From a virus, in IMG/VR virus record IMGVR_UViG_3300025879_000039, positions 1-42,181 of that record: a stretch of DNA of 42,181 nt, one strand, 5' to 3'. Within the stretch, counting starts at the first letter, position 1. Every line of letters starts with the position of its first letter. Of this stretch, positions 20,876 through 29,868 are shown in pieces. A program made the translations under genes and the position numbers. A model generated the notes under the pieces. It was not told the origin of the DNA. It searched no databases and saw nothing but the letters and a program-made list of their open reading frames with translations.

Positions 20876-22201
20876 CTATAACATTAAATTATTACTGTAC
20901 TTAAATTTTACCGGGTATTTACCGTTACTTTCCATTATTTTCTTTATGTCATCTAAGGTCTGTTTACCATCCTCTTTACTGAAGTCAAATAATACAGCAT
21001 CGTAAGTATACAGAGTAATAAAAGATTTTTTATCTCTTAAATATCTAAGTAGATCTTTTAATATACGTATATTATTTGATGTCTCCAACGATTGCATCAT
21101 ATAGTTCATTAATTTTGCCGGATGCATGTCTTTTAACTCTTTTGTGAAAGGTTTACCTGATTGTGTGTTACGAACATAGCCATTTTTGTTAAAACTACTC
21201 CACATATTGTCAATATATTCCTGTATTTTTACAAATATCTCTAGTTCTCTATGTTCCTCCGGTATTTTACCGTAAATTGCTTGGAAATTAATTTGTTTTG
21301 CTTGTATGTACTGCTCTTCCGTTATATTCTCTGTACCAAAATAATGTTTAGCTAATTGTTTATGTGCAGACTCTTCAGTCAAAGGGTAATTTATTTGTTC
21401 TGCTAACAATCTTAAATGGTATCCATCAAAGTCAAACTCAACAAAAAAGTCGTTCTGCGGTTTAAAACTAGATCTATGCTCTTCTGTCTTTGGAATTGCT
21501 GCGAAATTAACTGAGTTGAAATTGCTTGTTGGTCTTGAGGTACTGTTGTAGAGGTTATATGATGTATATGCTCTATTCTCTTGTGTATTGAAAATAGGAT
21601 TTTTAGGGGTAAATAACTCTACAAATTGATTTTTTTCTATTCCTACTCCGTTTTGCTCTAATAAATAAAATACATTAGTTGCTGTTTGGTTATAAAACTC
21701 AAAGCCAGGAGGTATTTCTAAGTCTAGGTACTTCTTTATAGAATTAAAAGTACTTTCACATCTTTCGTATAACTTAGTGATAGGAATGATAGAATTTAAG
21801 TCCTGTTTGTCACTATACTTACTATAATACCAATCTACCGTACTATTATTCTTGGTATACTCTAATCTTTCAAAAGTATTCATTGAATACACTAATGATA
21901 GATCGGTAGCTGCTTGTAAATTAAAGTAGTATAGAAGTTTTTTCTTATCTAAGGTATATAGTTTACCTGATTGTTTAAGTATTTTATAGACACGGTCTTT
22001 TGCAACGTTGAGTCCTTCGCTATGTTTAATAGGAATTAAGTATCCGTACTCACTATCAAGTAATCTTATATATACAGCTACTGTTGAAGATAACTTAGGG
22101 TGGAAGAAGTCATTTGTAGTAATTACATCAACATAACATCCTAACTTAACCAGCCTTTCTAATTGAATTAACTTATCTTCTTCTTCTACTAAATAAAACA
22201 T
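20876..22201 (-). CDS. Family A DNA polymerase, compact
   Basis: A 441-aa Pol I-type polymerase. Motif A is EFDFDGYHLRLLA (catalytic Asp257), the O-helix/motif B is AKQINFQAIYG (Lys302, Phe306, Tyr310), motif C is YTYDAVLFDF (Asp401); the segment YNSTSRPTSNFNSVNFAAIP is the usual T-G-R-x-S-S..NLQNIP region. Departures: His262 at the Glu710 steric-gate position, Tyr298 for Arg754, Ala402 for Glu883 (E. coli numbers). The N-terminal about 180 residues correspond to the 3'-5' exonuclease domain but lack a clear DxE motif, so proofreading may be missing. T4 itself uses a family B polymerase, so this is a different replication choice in a T4-like background. Confidence 0.85.
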   Translation of the reverse strand: MFYLVEEEDKLIQLERLVKLGCYVDVITTNDFFHPKLSSTVAVYIRLLDSEYGYLIPIKHSEGLNVAKDRVYKILKQSGKLYTLDKKKLLYYFNLQAATDLSLVYSMNTFERLEYTKNNSTVDWYYSKYSDKQDLNSIIPITKLYERCESTFNSIKKYLDLEIPPGFEFYNQTATNVFYLLEQNGVGIEKNQFVELFTPKNPIFNTQENRAYTSYNLYNSTSRPTSNFNSVNFAAIPKTEEHRSSFKPQNDFFVEFDFDGYHLRLLAEQINYPLTEESAHKQLAKHYFGTENITEEQYIQAKQINFQAIYGKIPEEHRELEIFVKIQEYIDNMWSSFNKNGYVRNTQSGKPFTKELKDMHPAKLMNYMMQSLETSNNIRILKDLLRYLRDKKSFITLYTYDAVLFDFSKEDGKQTLDDIKKIMESNGKYPVKFKYSNNLML

Positions 22202-22225
22202 CTATAACCTTTATTAGTCTTTACA

Positions 22226-22256
22226 CTAATATACGATTAAATTTTAGATGTTACAA
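22226..22256 (-). promoter_or_regulatory. Predicted promoter of the DNA polymerase gene
   Basis: Minus strand: TTG (22256-22254), 20 nt, TATATTAG (22233-22226), CG before the -7 box; 25 nt upstream of the polymerase ATG. The TTG overlaps the last codon of the 22251-22937 gene, so the tail and replication blocks meet here. Confidence 0.75.
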
Positions 22257-22937
22257 CTTTTTTCCTGGTGAAGGTATAACTATAGCAGGTTTACTAGATC
22301 TAATAGGATCTGCAGATTGAAGTACTGTATTTTCAACATATTCTGCTGAATTCTCTATTAGTGTTTCAGTACCTGGCATTAATTTTGTAAGTTCTTGTAA
22401 TGTCTTTTCGTTTTTGCTTTTTACTCCTTCTAAAAAATACCCTTTAATGTTCTGATCTTCTAATGGTCCTTTTATTATCCAGTCGATACACACTACTTGT
22501 TCAAACCTCTCTCTATTTTTTGCTAACTTTACTGCTTTAGTTTTTAGTATTTCCTTTACTTTACCTGTTGATACGTTTTTGTAAAAGCATCGCTTCATTA
22601 CACCTACTTCTTTATCTTTAGATGATGGAGGCAATTTTGTAGATACAATAGAACTTCCTCTGTCATTATCAAATAAAGTAGGATCATTAGATTCCTTTGT
22701 TTTAATCAATTCTATAGCAGAACTAAAATCACCTTTATCAAAATTAATACCTACTGTGCTAAATATTTGTCCTGTTGATGTGACAACTACTTGTGTATTC
22801 TGATTGTTAAGGGAGTTACTCACTTGTTCTAAGATAGATGAATCGGATGTTTGTGTTCTCCCGCCTATCTTTAAATTAAATAAACTATCAAGTTCTTCTA
22901 TAGTCTTCTTAACATATTGGTGTTTTGGTAAGTACAT
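22251..22937 (-). CDS. Hypothetical structural-region protein, 228 aa
   Basis: A 228-aa protein with no recognised family. The middle contains a beta-rich segment (KRCFYKNVSTGKVKEILKTK, then RFEQVVCIDWIIKGPLEDQN) and the C-terminus is Pro/Ser-rich (SSKPAIVIPSPGKKL). It follows the hub gene by 4 nt and is the last gene of the tail run, so it may be a hub-associated or spike protein. Its 5' leader has the sense sequence ATATAAATATAT. Confidence 0.6.
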   Translation of the reverse strand: MYLPKHQYVKKTIEELDSLFNLKIGGRTQTSDSSILEQVSNSLNNQNTQVVVTSTGQIFSTVGINFDKGDFSSAIELIKTKESNDPTLFDNDRGSSIVSTKLPPSSKDKEVGVMKRCFYKNVSTGKVKEILKTKAVKLAKNRERFEQVVCIDWIIKGPLEDQNIKGYFLEGVKSKNEKTLQELTKLMPGTETLIENSAEYVENTVLQSADPIRSSKPAIVIPSPGKKL

Positions 22938-22941
22938 ACTT

Positions 22942-25900
22942 TTATATATTTATATCTCTAGAGTTTATTAATGTATAAGTGAACTTATCTTGCTGTACTT
23001 TTCGTGTTGCTTGTTTTGCTACCTGTAGTATACGAGATAAACTACCAGGTTTACTAACTACTTGACAACCAGCTGACCATTTATCTATTTGAGTGGAACC
23101 AGAATTCCTTGTACTTGCCTTATGGATGTTAATACCAAAAATTCCGGTTTGCGGGTTTTTAAAATCGTAAAATTGATCTCCATTTCTATCTCTCCATACA
23201 GTAACAGGATTAATTTGTGTTAGAGATAAGTATCCTCCCGATCTTTTATGTTTTCCGAATGCATGAGATTTTATGTACTGTCCTTCCTTAAGTATTGCAG
23301 TACCTGCTGAGTTAATACTATTAACAAGCCAGTGTTTTCCTGGATCTGTAGTACATGCGAATTTCTCTGCTTTTTTAATTCCGTTTTCTATCCAAGATAT
23401 TGTCATTATATCGTCAAACTTATTGCTCAACGGTATTTTACCATCGCTAAAGGAGTTATAATTACGGATACCTACAATATTGACAGCCCATTCACGGGAA
23501 TCCCACTCATACCCTTTACTTGTAACTGCGGCTTTTATTGAATCGTAGTCTACATTTTCTCCACTTATTGGCTCTGTATCATCTTCAATTACCGGTTCTT
23601 CTCCGCCGGTAGCAGTTGTTTCTTTATACCCTTCCGATGATGTTTTAGCAGTTTTTTCAAAGTACTCTATTTCTTCCTTTGTAGGAGGTTTAATAGAATA
23701 AAACTGTGTTTTTATGTCTGTTGTCCATCTATTATCTTGAATACTATGAGATAGTCCGGTTATAATATATCCGAAATCTTCTGCGTATCTTTGCGGTAAT
23801 AGTCCCTGTTCAATTAAGAAGGCCTGCCCTATTTTTATTCCACTTATTCCCAATGTTGTAAAGGATAATTCTACCGGAATAACTCCTGGTGGTGGTTTTG
23901 GATCATCTTTCTTTTTAGAATAAGTCTCTACTACGTATTTTTGACAGAATTTTTTATGGTAATTAGAAATTGATGAAACTAGGTCAGCATTAAAATCACC
24001 ATTATCAAATGCCTTATCTCCATTAAATTCTCTCCAATAGTCGTAGTAGTCTTCAATCCACTTTTTTAATCTTGTGTCAGCAGGGTTTTCTCTTTTCTCT
24101 TTTTTCTGAGTGACTTTAGCATTATCGTCTGTATTTTCCTGTGCTTTATGTCTTATGTGCCTGTCTAGCAGTCCTGCATTCCACTTAAGAAGAGGCCCTA
24201 CATTATCTTTAGAATTTCCACCTGTTCCTTGGGCAGCTATAGAAACCATATTCCCTATATTTTGACTAATTTGACTAGAAATATTTACATTTGACATAGT
24301 CGATTTAGTTCCAGATATAGTTAATGTGGGTATTAATTCACGGAGTGCAGGTGTTATTTTTCTATCTACAATATAGAATAAGTCGTCGCTATCGTCATAA
24401 AATAAATCAAAATCATTTACTCCTCCCATAGCTTCGTTCATAGCCTTGAGAAGTATTCTCAAAAAATGTACTATGTTGTTATTTTCGTTTTGATCAGAGT
24501 CCTCATTAGCTTTAGCGATCTTATCTAATTCATCTTTAAGGAATTGTACTGAAATTAGTATATTTAATATGTCATCTGTTTCTCCTCTAATTAGTCCTTG
24601 AGTAAAAGCAGATTCTACCTGTTTATGGAATCCATTTTTCCATATAACGCCTACTGGAAAAGCAGTTCCTTGTCCGTCTGGCCATTCTAAGAGCTTACCT
24701 TCGCTATCTCGTAATGTAGTCAATCGTGGTTTTTTCGGCAATACGCAAACCATAGGATTAATAGAAAAATGTTGATCTGTTGTAAGGTATTTTAGCTTTT
24801 TTTCATATTTACCGGTGTTATATTCGTCTTGATGACCGGTATAAAATTGTGTTAATTTCCTTCCTGTTGAATTTGTTCCTTTAGATTTAGATTTAGTACC
24901 ATCTATTAAAGTAACGTAATTATTATAGACATCTAATATTACATGTAACGGTATCCAGAATTCATTAAGGTCATCATTATCGGTAAAGTTACTATCACCT
25001 TTCAATTCCAAGTCTTTCAATCTGAATGCAGCGAAGTCATTTAATGTTTTCCTGAAGTGTTGTGAAGAATTTCTAGCAAAGTTACCTTTAGTATATATGG
25101 GCATCACCTCACCCTCAGGTTGAAGTCCTGTAATATCTGCTTTATTTTCTTTAGCTATAGCTTGGTTTATCTTCCTGTCAATTTCTTGTTGTTTAGCAAG
25201 TTGTTTTCTCTTCTCTCGGTCTTCCTTTTGTTTTTCCGTAAGTTGTTCTTCTGGTATTAACGAACGATCTTGAATAAAGTTAGTTAATCTTAATCCTTCT
25301 CTATAATCATCAGCTGTGAAAGAATTATCTACCTCAATTTGAAACGATTCTCCATTTTGATCAGTAACTTTTATATTATCTCCTGGGTTACCTTCTTTAG
25401 AATCTGCTTGAGAAAAAGTTAGTCCATATTCTCCAAACTGCCTGTTAAGGTAAAATTCTAATTCTTCTTCCTCTAAGTCTGCAAACCCACTACTTCCTGT
25501 TTTTGTTGGTCCGAAAGTGTAGGTTTTACCATTATATACGAAAGAATCTCCGTTTCTTAGTTTTTCGAATTTTTTATTGAATGCATCATTTTGCATTGAT
25601 ATTTTCGCTTCTGCCCCTTGTGGGTCATCTAGTGCAGCTAATAGGTCTTCGTCATTACCGAACAGTACATCGCTAGTTGCTCCTCCGATTGCGTATCCTG
25701 CTACTACTGCTGCAGTGCCTGCACCACCAGGTAAAGTACTTAAAGCAGCAGCAGTTCCTAATTGACGTAGTTCTGTACTTGATGTTCCTCCGTCTACCCA
25801 GTATTGCATCTCAGTAAAAAGTTTATGGAAAATTGATTTTCTCTCTTCCTTACCTTTATCTTTCCTCAAAGAATTCATCTGATTTGCAGGATATACATTG

Positions 25901-26790
25901 GAAGGGTCGAAAGTACATGCAATAGACTCTAATACACTACCTTTAGCTATAATTTTTATCGTACAATCATAACCTCCCTGTTCGTTGATACTCCAGTTGA
26001 AATTAGATACATATCCAACAAATGAATCGTAATTATAGTCTGAGTCTTTTTTAATCTTAAGTAGGTCCTTCTCAAAAGTTAACATCGGATCATCAACACC
26101 GTCTCTTAAAAATTTCTTATAGGTTTCTATTTGCGTATTTAGACTCCCAGGGTTTTCTGTTGATTGGAGTTGTATGCTATGTCCCCATTCAAGTAATATT
26201 GTATATCCAGGCCTTAAATACAGAGCCTGCATAACCTCTAAATCTTCTAAAGTCCATACCTTAACATTGACTTCAGCTTCCCTCAATGTTCCGTATGTAC
26301 CTTTAGATTTAACATTAACTGATTCAATACCCGGTGTTGGACGGAACCCTAAGCTTTCATAATTATGATAAGCACTATTTTTAATATCACCTGCTTTAAT
26401 ATATCCATTAGCATCAATATCTATAGGATTGTGTCTTTTCTTACTAACTCCTCCTCCTAAAGTTGTAGGTTGATCTGGGGTGCTTTGTTTTATGGTACCC
26501 CCCATAAGTACATTATTGTAAGCTAAGTTCTTATTACCAATTACCTCTTCTACTGTAAGTTTACCTGAAGCTAGTAAATTAGTTTCAGTATCTGTTAATG
26601 TATTAACACTGGATACCATTTTAGCCCATGCACCGTTGCTGTTGAAAAATAAAAGATGCTCTTTTGTTTTCTGATTTTGTGATACAAGTTTTTCACGCTC
26701 TATGAGTTGTCTAGTTACTCCTGAGTTTATTCCTCCTCCGATTACTTCTTGCGGCTGTCCTTGTGGTATATCTTTAGCTGTTTTTGACAT
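22942..26790 (-). CDS. Large baseplate hub protein with C-terminal HxnSxGC domain
   Basis: A 1282-aa multidomain baseplate protein. The N-terminal 300 residues contain VNVKVWTLEDLEVMQALYLR and PGYTILLEWGHSIQL, a pattern I associate with hub/tail proteins of phages of Bacteroidetes, then YNYDSFVGYVSNFNWSINE. The centre is long and helical/charged; a second beta region (YGYIITGLSHSIQDNRWTTD-like, near 1050) resembles gp27-type hub folds. The last about 180 residues form a separate domain ending GINIHKASTRNSGS and WSAGCQVV: His1223 and Cys1242 in an HxnSxGC arrangement, as in L,D-transpeptidase (YkuD) catalytic sites. It may act on peptidoglycan during infection, a role held by gp5 lysozyme in T4. 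It overlaps the LysM gene (TAATG). Confidence 0.7.
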   Translation of the reverse strand: MSKTAKDIPQGQPQEVIGGGINSGVTRQLIEREKLVSQNQKTKEHLLFFNSNGAWAKMVSSVNTLTDTETNLLASGKLTVEEVIGNKNLAYNNVLMGGTIKQSTPDQPTTLGGGVSKKRHNPIDIDANGYIKAGDIKNSAYHNYESLGFRPTPGIESVNVKSKGTYGTLREAEVNVKVWTLEDLEVMQALYLRPGYTILLEWGHSIQLQSTENPGSLNTQIETYKKFLRDGVDDPMLTFEKDLLKIKKDSDYNYDSFVGYVSNFNWSINEQGGYDCTIKIIAKGSVLESIACTFDPSNVYPANQMNSLRKDKGKEERKSIFHKLFTEMQYWVDGGTSSTELRQLGTAAALSTLPGGAGTAAVVAGYAIGGATSDVLFGNDEDLLAALDDPQGAEAKISMQNDAFNKKFEKLRNGDSFVYNGKTYTFGPTKTGSSGFADLEEEELEFYLNRQFGEYGLTFSQADSKEGNPGDNIKVTDQNGESFQIEVDNSFTADDYREGLRLTNFIQDRSLIPEEQLTEKQKEDREKRKQLAKQQEIDRKINQAIAKENKADITGLQPEGEVMPIYTKGNFARNSSQHFRKTLNDFAAFRLKDLELKGDSNFTDNDDLNEFWIPLHVILDVYNNYVTLIDGTKSKSKGTNSTGRKLTQFYTGHQDEYNTGKYEKKLKYLTTDQHFSINPMVCVLPKKPRLTTLRDSEGKLLEWPDGQGTAFPVGVIWKNGFHKQVESAFTQGLIRGETDDILNILISVQFLKDELDKIAKANEDSDQNENNNIVHFLRILLKAMNEAMGGVNDFDLFYDDSDDLFYIVDRKITPALRELIPTLTISGTKSTMSNVNISSQISQNIGNMVSIAAQGTGGNSKDNVGPLLKWNAGLLDRHIRHKAQENTDDNAKVTQKKEKRENPADTRLKKWIEDYYDYWREFNGDKAFDNGDFNADLVSSISNYHKKFCQKYVVETYSKKKDDPKPPPGVIPVELSFTTLGISGIKIGQAFLIEQGLLPQRYAEDFGYIITGLSHSIQDNRWTTDIKTQFYSIKPPTKEEIEYFEKTAKTSSEGYKETTATGGEEPVIEDDTEPISGENVDYDSIKAAVTSKGYEWDSREWAVNIVGIRNYNSFSDGKIPLSNKFDDIMTISWIENGIKKAEKFACTTDPGKHWLVNSINSAGTAILKEGQYIKSHAFGKHKRSGGYLSLTQINPVTVWRDRNGDQFYDFKNPQTGIFGINIHKASTRNSGSTQIDKWSAGCQVVSKPGSLSRILQVAKQATRKVQQDKFTYTLINSRDINI

Positions 26791-27095
26791 TACCTAGTTT
26801 TATTTACTTCTTCAAATAGTGATATCGCTGCTGTTTTATCAGCAGGTATCCTTAACTGTACTCCTGGAGTTACGTTTAAAGATCCTTTTTGATAGTTATT
26901 TGCTGAAGAAATAATCCACCATAACTCTGAGTCTTTGTAAAACTCTTGTGCTAATGTATCGTACCTATCTCCAAATTGGGAAATAACATATACATCATTT
27001 TGATCAAGAGGAATATCTGGGTATATTACATTTCTTTTATATGTAGTACCTCTTGTTGTTTTGTTATCCGGTATTTTTTTAAATCGTCTACCCAT
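26790..27095 (-). CDS. LysM-containing baseplate protein, gp53-like
   Basis: A 101-aa protein built around a LysM-like fold: YVISQFGDRYDTLAQEFYKD, SELWWIISSANNYQKGSL and TPGVQLRIP. This is the arrangement of T4 gp53-type baseplate wedge proteins and of the small LysM tail proteins that glue hub and tube in contractile systems. It stands between the 829-aa baseplate protein and the hub, which fits. It overlaps the hub start by 1 nt (TAATG). Confidence 0.8.
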   Translation of the reverse strand: MGRRFKKIPDNKTTRGTTYKRNVIYPDIPLDQNDVYVISQFGDRYDTLAQEFYKDSELWWIISSANNYQKGSLNVTPGVQLRIPADKTAAISLFEEVNKTR

Positions 27096-27114
27096 CTTCT
27101 AATATAGTTATTAT

Positions 27115-29604
27115 TTAGTTATTAGCAAACGGAAATGTGTTAGGATTTCCCTCCAAATCAGAACTAACTGGTGGAGGTATTGTTACTGGGTTATTTTCTT
27201 TCGCTTTTTTAACTTCTGTTTCTTTTTCTGTTTCAGCTTTTACTACTTCTGGTTTAGGTAAATCTATATAAGTCTGTTTATTTTCTGATATAGGTCTATA
27301 ATTAGTTATAAGAGGTGTGATTCCTGTTTGTGGAAGGAAGTCATGTATAACTTTAAAACTAATCGAAACATCTAGTACATGAGGAAGAATTTGTACATTA
27401 TCTTTTTGCTCTGGGTTTTGGAAAGATATCTCCCATGGGTAATCTTTTTGCCAGGTATATTGAACTGATTCTATTATACCAGGTTGTTCGTAGATATAAT
27501 CCCCTACAGTCACTTTTGCTAAGGAACCTCTCATAAATCTCCCGTTATCCCCGTATGATGGTGCCGTAACAGATGCCAACGTTGCAGCTTTTCTATATAA
27601 CGGCTTCATTTCCTCTTTTGTAGCTGCTGCTATTTTAAACCCTATATTAATAGATCTCTCAAATCCACTATAAGTGTAAAAACTATCTGCCCTACCTAAG
27701 TATTTATTAGTATTCCAAGAACCGGTAAAACTATCATCAAAAGTATCTAAAAATGCTCTAAAAGCAAGGTAGTATGTATCTTCAGGTGTCATTACCTGGA
27801 ATTCTAGTTGGATAAGGTCTCTATTCTCAGTTATTCCATTTAGTGGCTTCTTCGATACATCTAACTTATTTAACTTATCTACTGCTTCTGGATCACTAGT
27901 AGTGTAGGATGTTCTATTTCTGTTAATCTTACCTTGATTTCCTAACCCTACCCTAGTTTCTTTGTTTATAAGTCTATTACTATAGTTAAAGGAATATGTA
28001 TTCGTAGTTCCACCGTTAAACTTGTTCTTACTGTCATTAGATCTGAAGTCTTGTATTTGTTTACCGGAATCTATCGATGTAGTCCCTAATTGACCGTTGT
28101 ATTGATTAGGGTCTTCTTTAGCTTGCTTAATAGTAGGTGAACTGCCATTAAGTCCATCAAAATTAATATTAGCTCTTAACGGAATACTTCCACCTGCACC
28201 GAATACTTCTGCAGATTGTACCGAGTTTATGTTACCTTTGGTATCAAATTCGGTATAAGTATTTCCATCTCGGTACTTGTTTTCAAATTTAGGATTTAAT
28301 TCAGTTATATCTCCTAATACTCCTCTATTCTCTATACTCTTACCGTATACCGGGTTTCCTTTTAGATCTGTAGTATTAAATATAGGAGAATTACCATATA
28401 AATTTTCAGTATTAATAGGAACTCCTACTTGTGCAGCTATGCTGTTATTTTCTGTGCTATCTAAATATCTTGCACCTTCTACATCTATAAATTTCTGTTC
28501 AAATTGCTTAGGTAAACTAGTAATAGTACCTATACCTATTCCGTCTTCACCTGTATTTAAATCGATTAATTTTTTTCTATCCTCCACCGGTGCATTACCT
28601 GATGTAATATAGTCTCTAAATTTATCGTCTTCTAAATTAAATAAAGTTGTTATACCCTTTTGAGAAAGATCATCGGATGGTCTGGTTGGAGTACCTAATA
28701 AAGGTATTTTAGAACCTACTCTTGAATGATTAATATTATCTAAAGTACTTAATGCAGTTCTACCTCCACCGGCTTCTAACTGATTCTTATCAAATAATGT
28801 TATTTTAGAACGTTCTGGTACTGGGTCTGATATATCTCCAGTTATATTCTTGTTATCTTTACCGAGGCTTAGAGGAGTTAATGTTGTTTCTCTCTCAACT
28901 CCTTTTAATGGTATTGCAGAACCGGTTGATGCAAAAGTAATGTTGGATACTGTCGTATATTTACCTTTGGTTTTTTCTGAGTCTAGGTAAAACTTACTTA
29001 TTTCTGTAGATTCTACTTTTATGTTTCCTTCTTCACCAATATGATTTCTACCTAAATCACCACGATTTGCTGTTGTATTTCTATCAGGTAATATAGAGTT
29101 GCTTAATAAACCTTGACTTGGTACTCTTTTTCCACTTAGTGCGTATTGAGATCCCTCTACACCTGCTGCACCAAAAAATCCAGAAGGGTCTCCCTCCTGT
29201 ATATACGTATCTGTCCTAAATCCTCGTAAAAAATGTGTACCTGTACCATTTACCGGTACTTGTGCAAGAGTAGAACCTGCTACTTGAGCTACATGTTTAA
29301 CAGTTCCACCAACTCTCCTAATGATATTACCTACAGCAGTTTTATCATTACCCTGTAACTTCCTTGTTAGTTCTTCTTGTTTAAGTAATGCTTCGTTAGA
29401 TAGGTGTTTTAACCCAGGTTTATCTACAAGCATTTGTGTAATACGATACAAATCGTCTACTCTTCTCGATATTCCGTCAGTTGGATCACCCTTTTGTTTT
29501 GTTACATAAGGAGCCTTAGTCCCCGAATCCTCATATTTTAGAGAACGGAGTTTATCCATACGACCTTCATCAAAGTCTTTTCGTAAGTCCCTTATTATTG
29601 GCAT
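27115..29604 (-). CDS. Large baseplate/tail structural protein, 829 aa
   Basis: An 829-aa protein. The first 550 residues are polar, Asn/Gly/Thr-rich and without an evident fold; they carry many short repeats of the kind GxIPL...RG.L. The C-terminal part (about 600-770) is a compact domain: EFQVMTPEDTYYLAFRAFLD, WNTNKYLGRADSFYTYSGFE, INIGFKIAAATKEEMKPLYR and EQPGIIESVQYTWQKDYPWE. I have seen this domain in tail/baseplate proteins of large phages of Bacteroidetes; its shape suggests a tube-like beta barrel (hub or tube initiator such as gp48/gp54). The role is inferred from position. Confidence 0.6.
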   Translation of the reverse strand: MPIIRDLRKDFDEGRMDKLRSLKYEDSGTKAPYVTKQKGDPTDGISRRVDDLYRITQMLVDKPGLKHLSNEALLKQEELTRKLQGNDKTAVGNIIRRVGGTVKHVAQVAGSTLAQVPVNGTGTHFLRGFRTDTYIQEGDPSGFFGAAGVEGSQYALSGKRVPSQGLLSNSILPDRNTTANRGDLGRNHIGEEGNIKVESTEISKFYLDSEKTKGKYTTVSNITFASTGSAIPLKGVERETTLTPLSLGKDNKNITGDISDPVPERSKITLFDKNQLEAGGGRTALSTLDNINHSRVGSKIPLLGTPTRPSDDLSQKGITTLFNLEDDKFRDYITSGNAPVEDRKKLIDLNTGEDGIGIGTITSLPKQFEQKFIDVEGARYLDSTENNSIAAQVGVPINTENLYGNSPIFNTTDLKGNPVYGKSIENRGVLGDITELNPKFENKYRDGNTYTEFDTKGNINSVQSAEVFGAGGSIPLRANINFDGLNGSSPTIKQAKEDPNQYNGQLGTTSIDSGKQIQDFRSNDSKNKFNGGTTNTYSFNYSNRLINKETRVGLGNQGKINRNRTSYTTSDPEAVDKLNKLDVSKKPLNGITENRDLIQLEFQVMTPEDTYYLAFRAFLDTFDDSFTGSWNTNKYLGRADSFYTYSGFERSINIGFKIAAATKEEMKPLYRKAATLASVTAPSYGDNGRFMRGSLAKVTVGDYIYEQPGIIESVQYTWQKDYPWEISFQNPEQKDNVQILPHVLDVSISFKVIHDFLPQTGITPLITNYRPISENKQTYIDLPKPEVVKAETEKETEVKKAKENNPVTIPPPVSSDLEGNPNTFPFANN

Positions 29605-29611
29605 ACTTTTA

Positions 29612-29821
29612 CTATAATGGTGGGTTATCTAAATATTTCCCTGGTGTTGCTCCATCTAAATCAAGACTTGATGGGCTTTGTTCGATAGCTGGTTGATTAT
29701 TGATTGATGATTGATTATGTAGTTGTGAAGCTCGGTTTGCTCCTGCTCTCTGGTTAGGGGTTAACCCTTGCAATCCTAGAGAAGAATTTTGCAATTGATT
29801 ATTTAATATTCCGTTAGCCAT
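29612..29821 (-). CDS. Small Asn/Pro-rich structural-region protein, 69 aa
   Basis: A 69-aa low-complexity protein (MANGILNNQLQNSSLGLQGL) ending TPGKYLDNPPL, probably disordered. Its first codons and leader resemble those of the tape measure gene next to it (both begin ATGGCTAACGG-like after a TATTTATAATAAA motif). It is conserved in position between tape measure and baseplate genes; function unknown. Confidence 0.55.
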   Translation of the reverse strand: MANGILNNQLQNSSLGLQGLTPNQRAGANRASQLHNQSSINNQPAIEQSPSSLDLDGATPGKYLDNPPL

Positions 29822-29837
29822 AATTATTATATTAATG

Positions 29838-29850
29838 TTTATTATAAATA
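29838..29850 (-). promoter_or_regulatory. Putative late-gene motif
   Basis: Minus-strand TATTTATAATAAA, 17 nt before the ATG of the 29612-29821 gene. One of three perfect copies of the same 13-mer in front of neighbouring structural genes, within the 47-nt gap after the tape measure gene. Confidence 0.5.
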
Positions 29851-29868
29851 GATGTTATTATTATTTGT

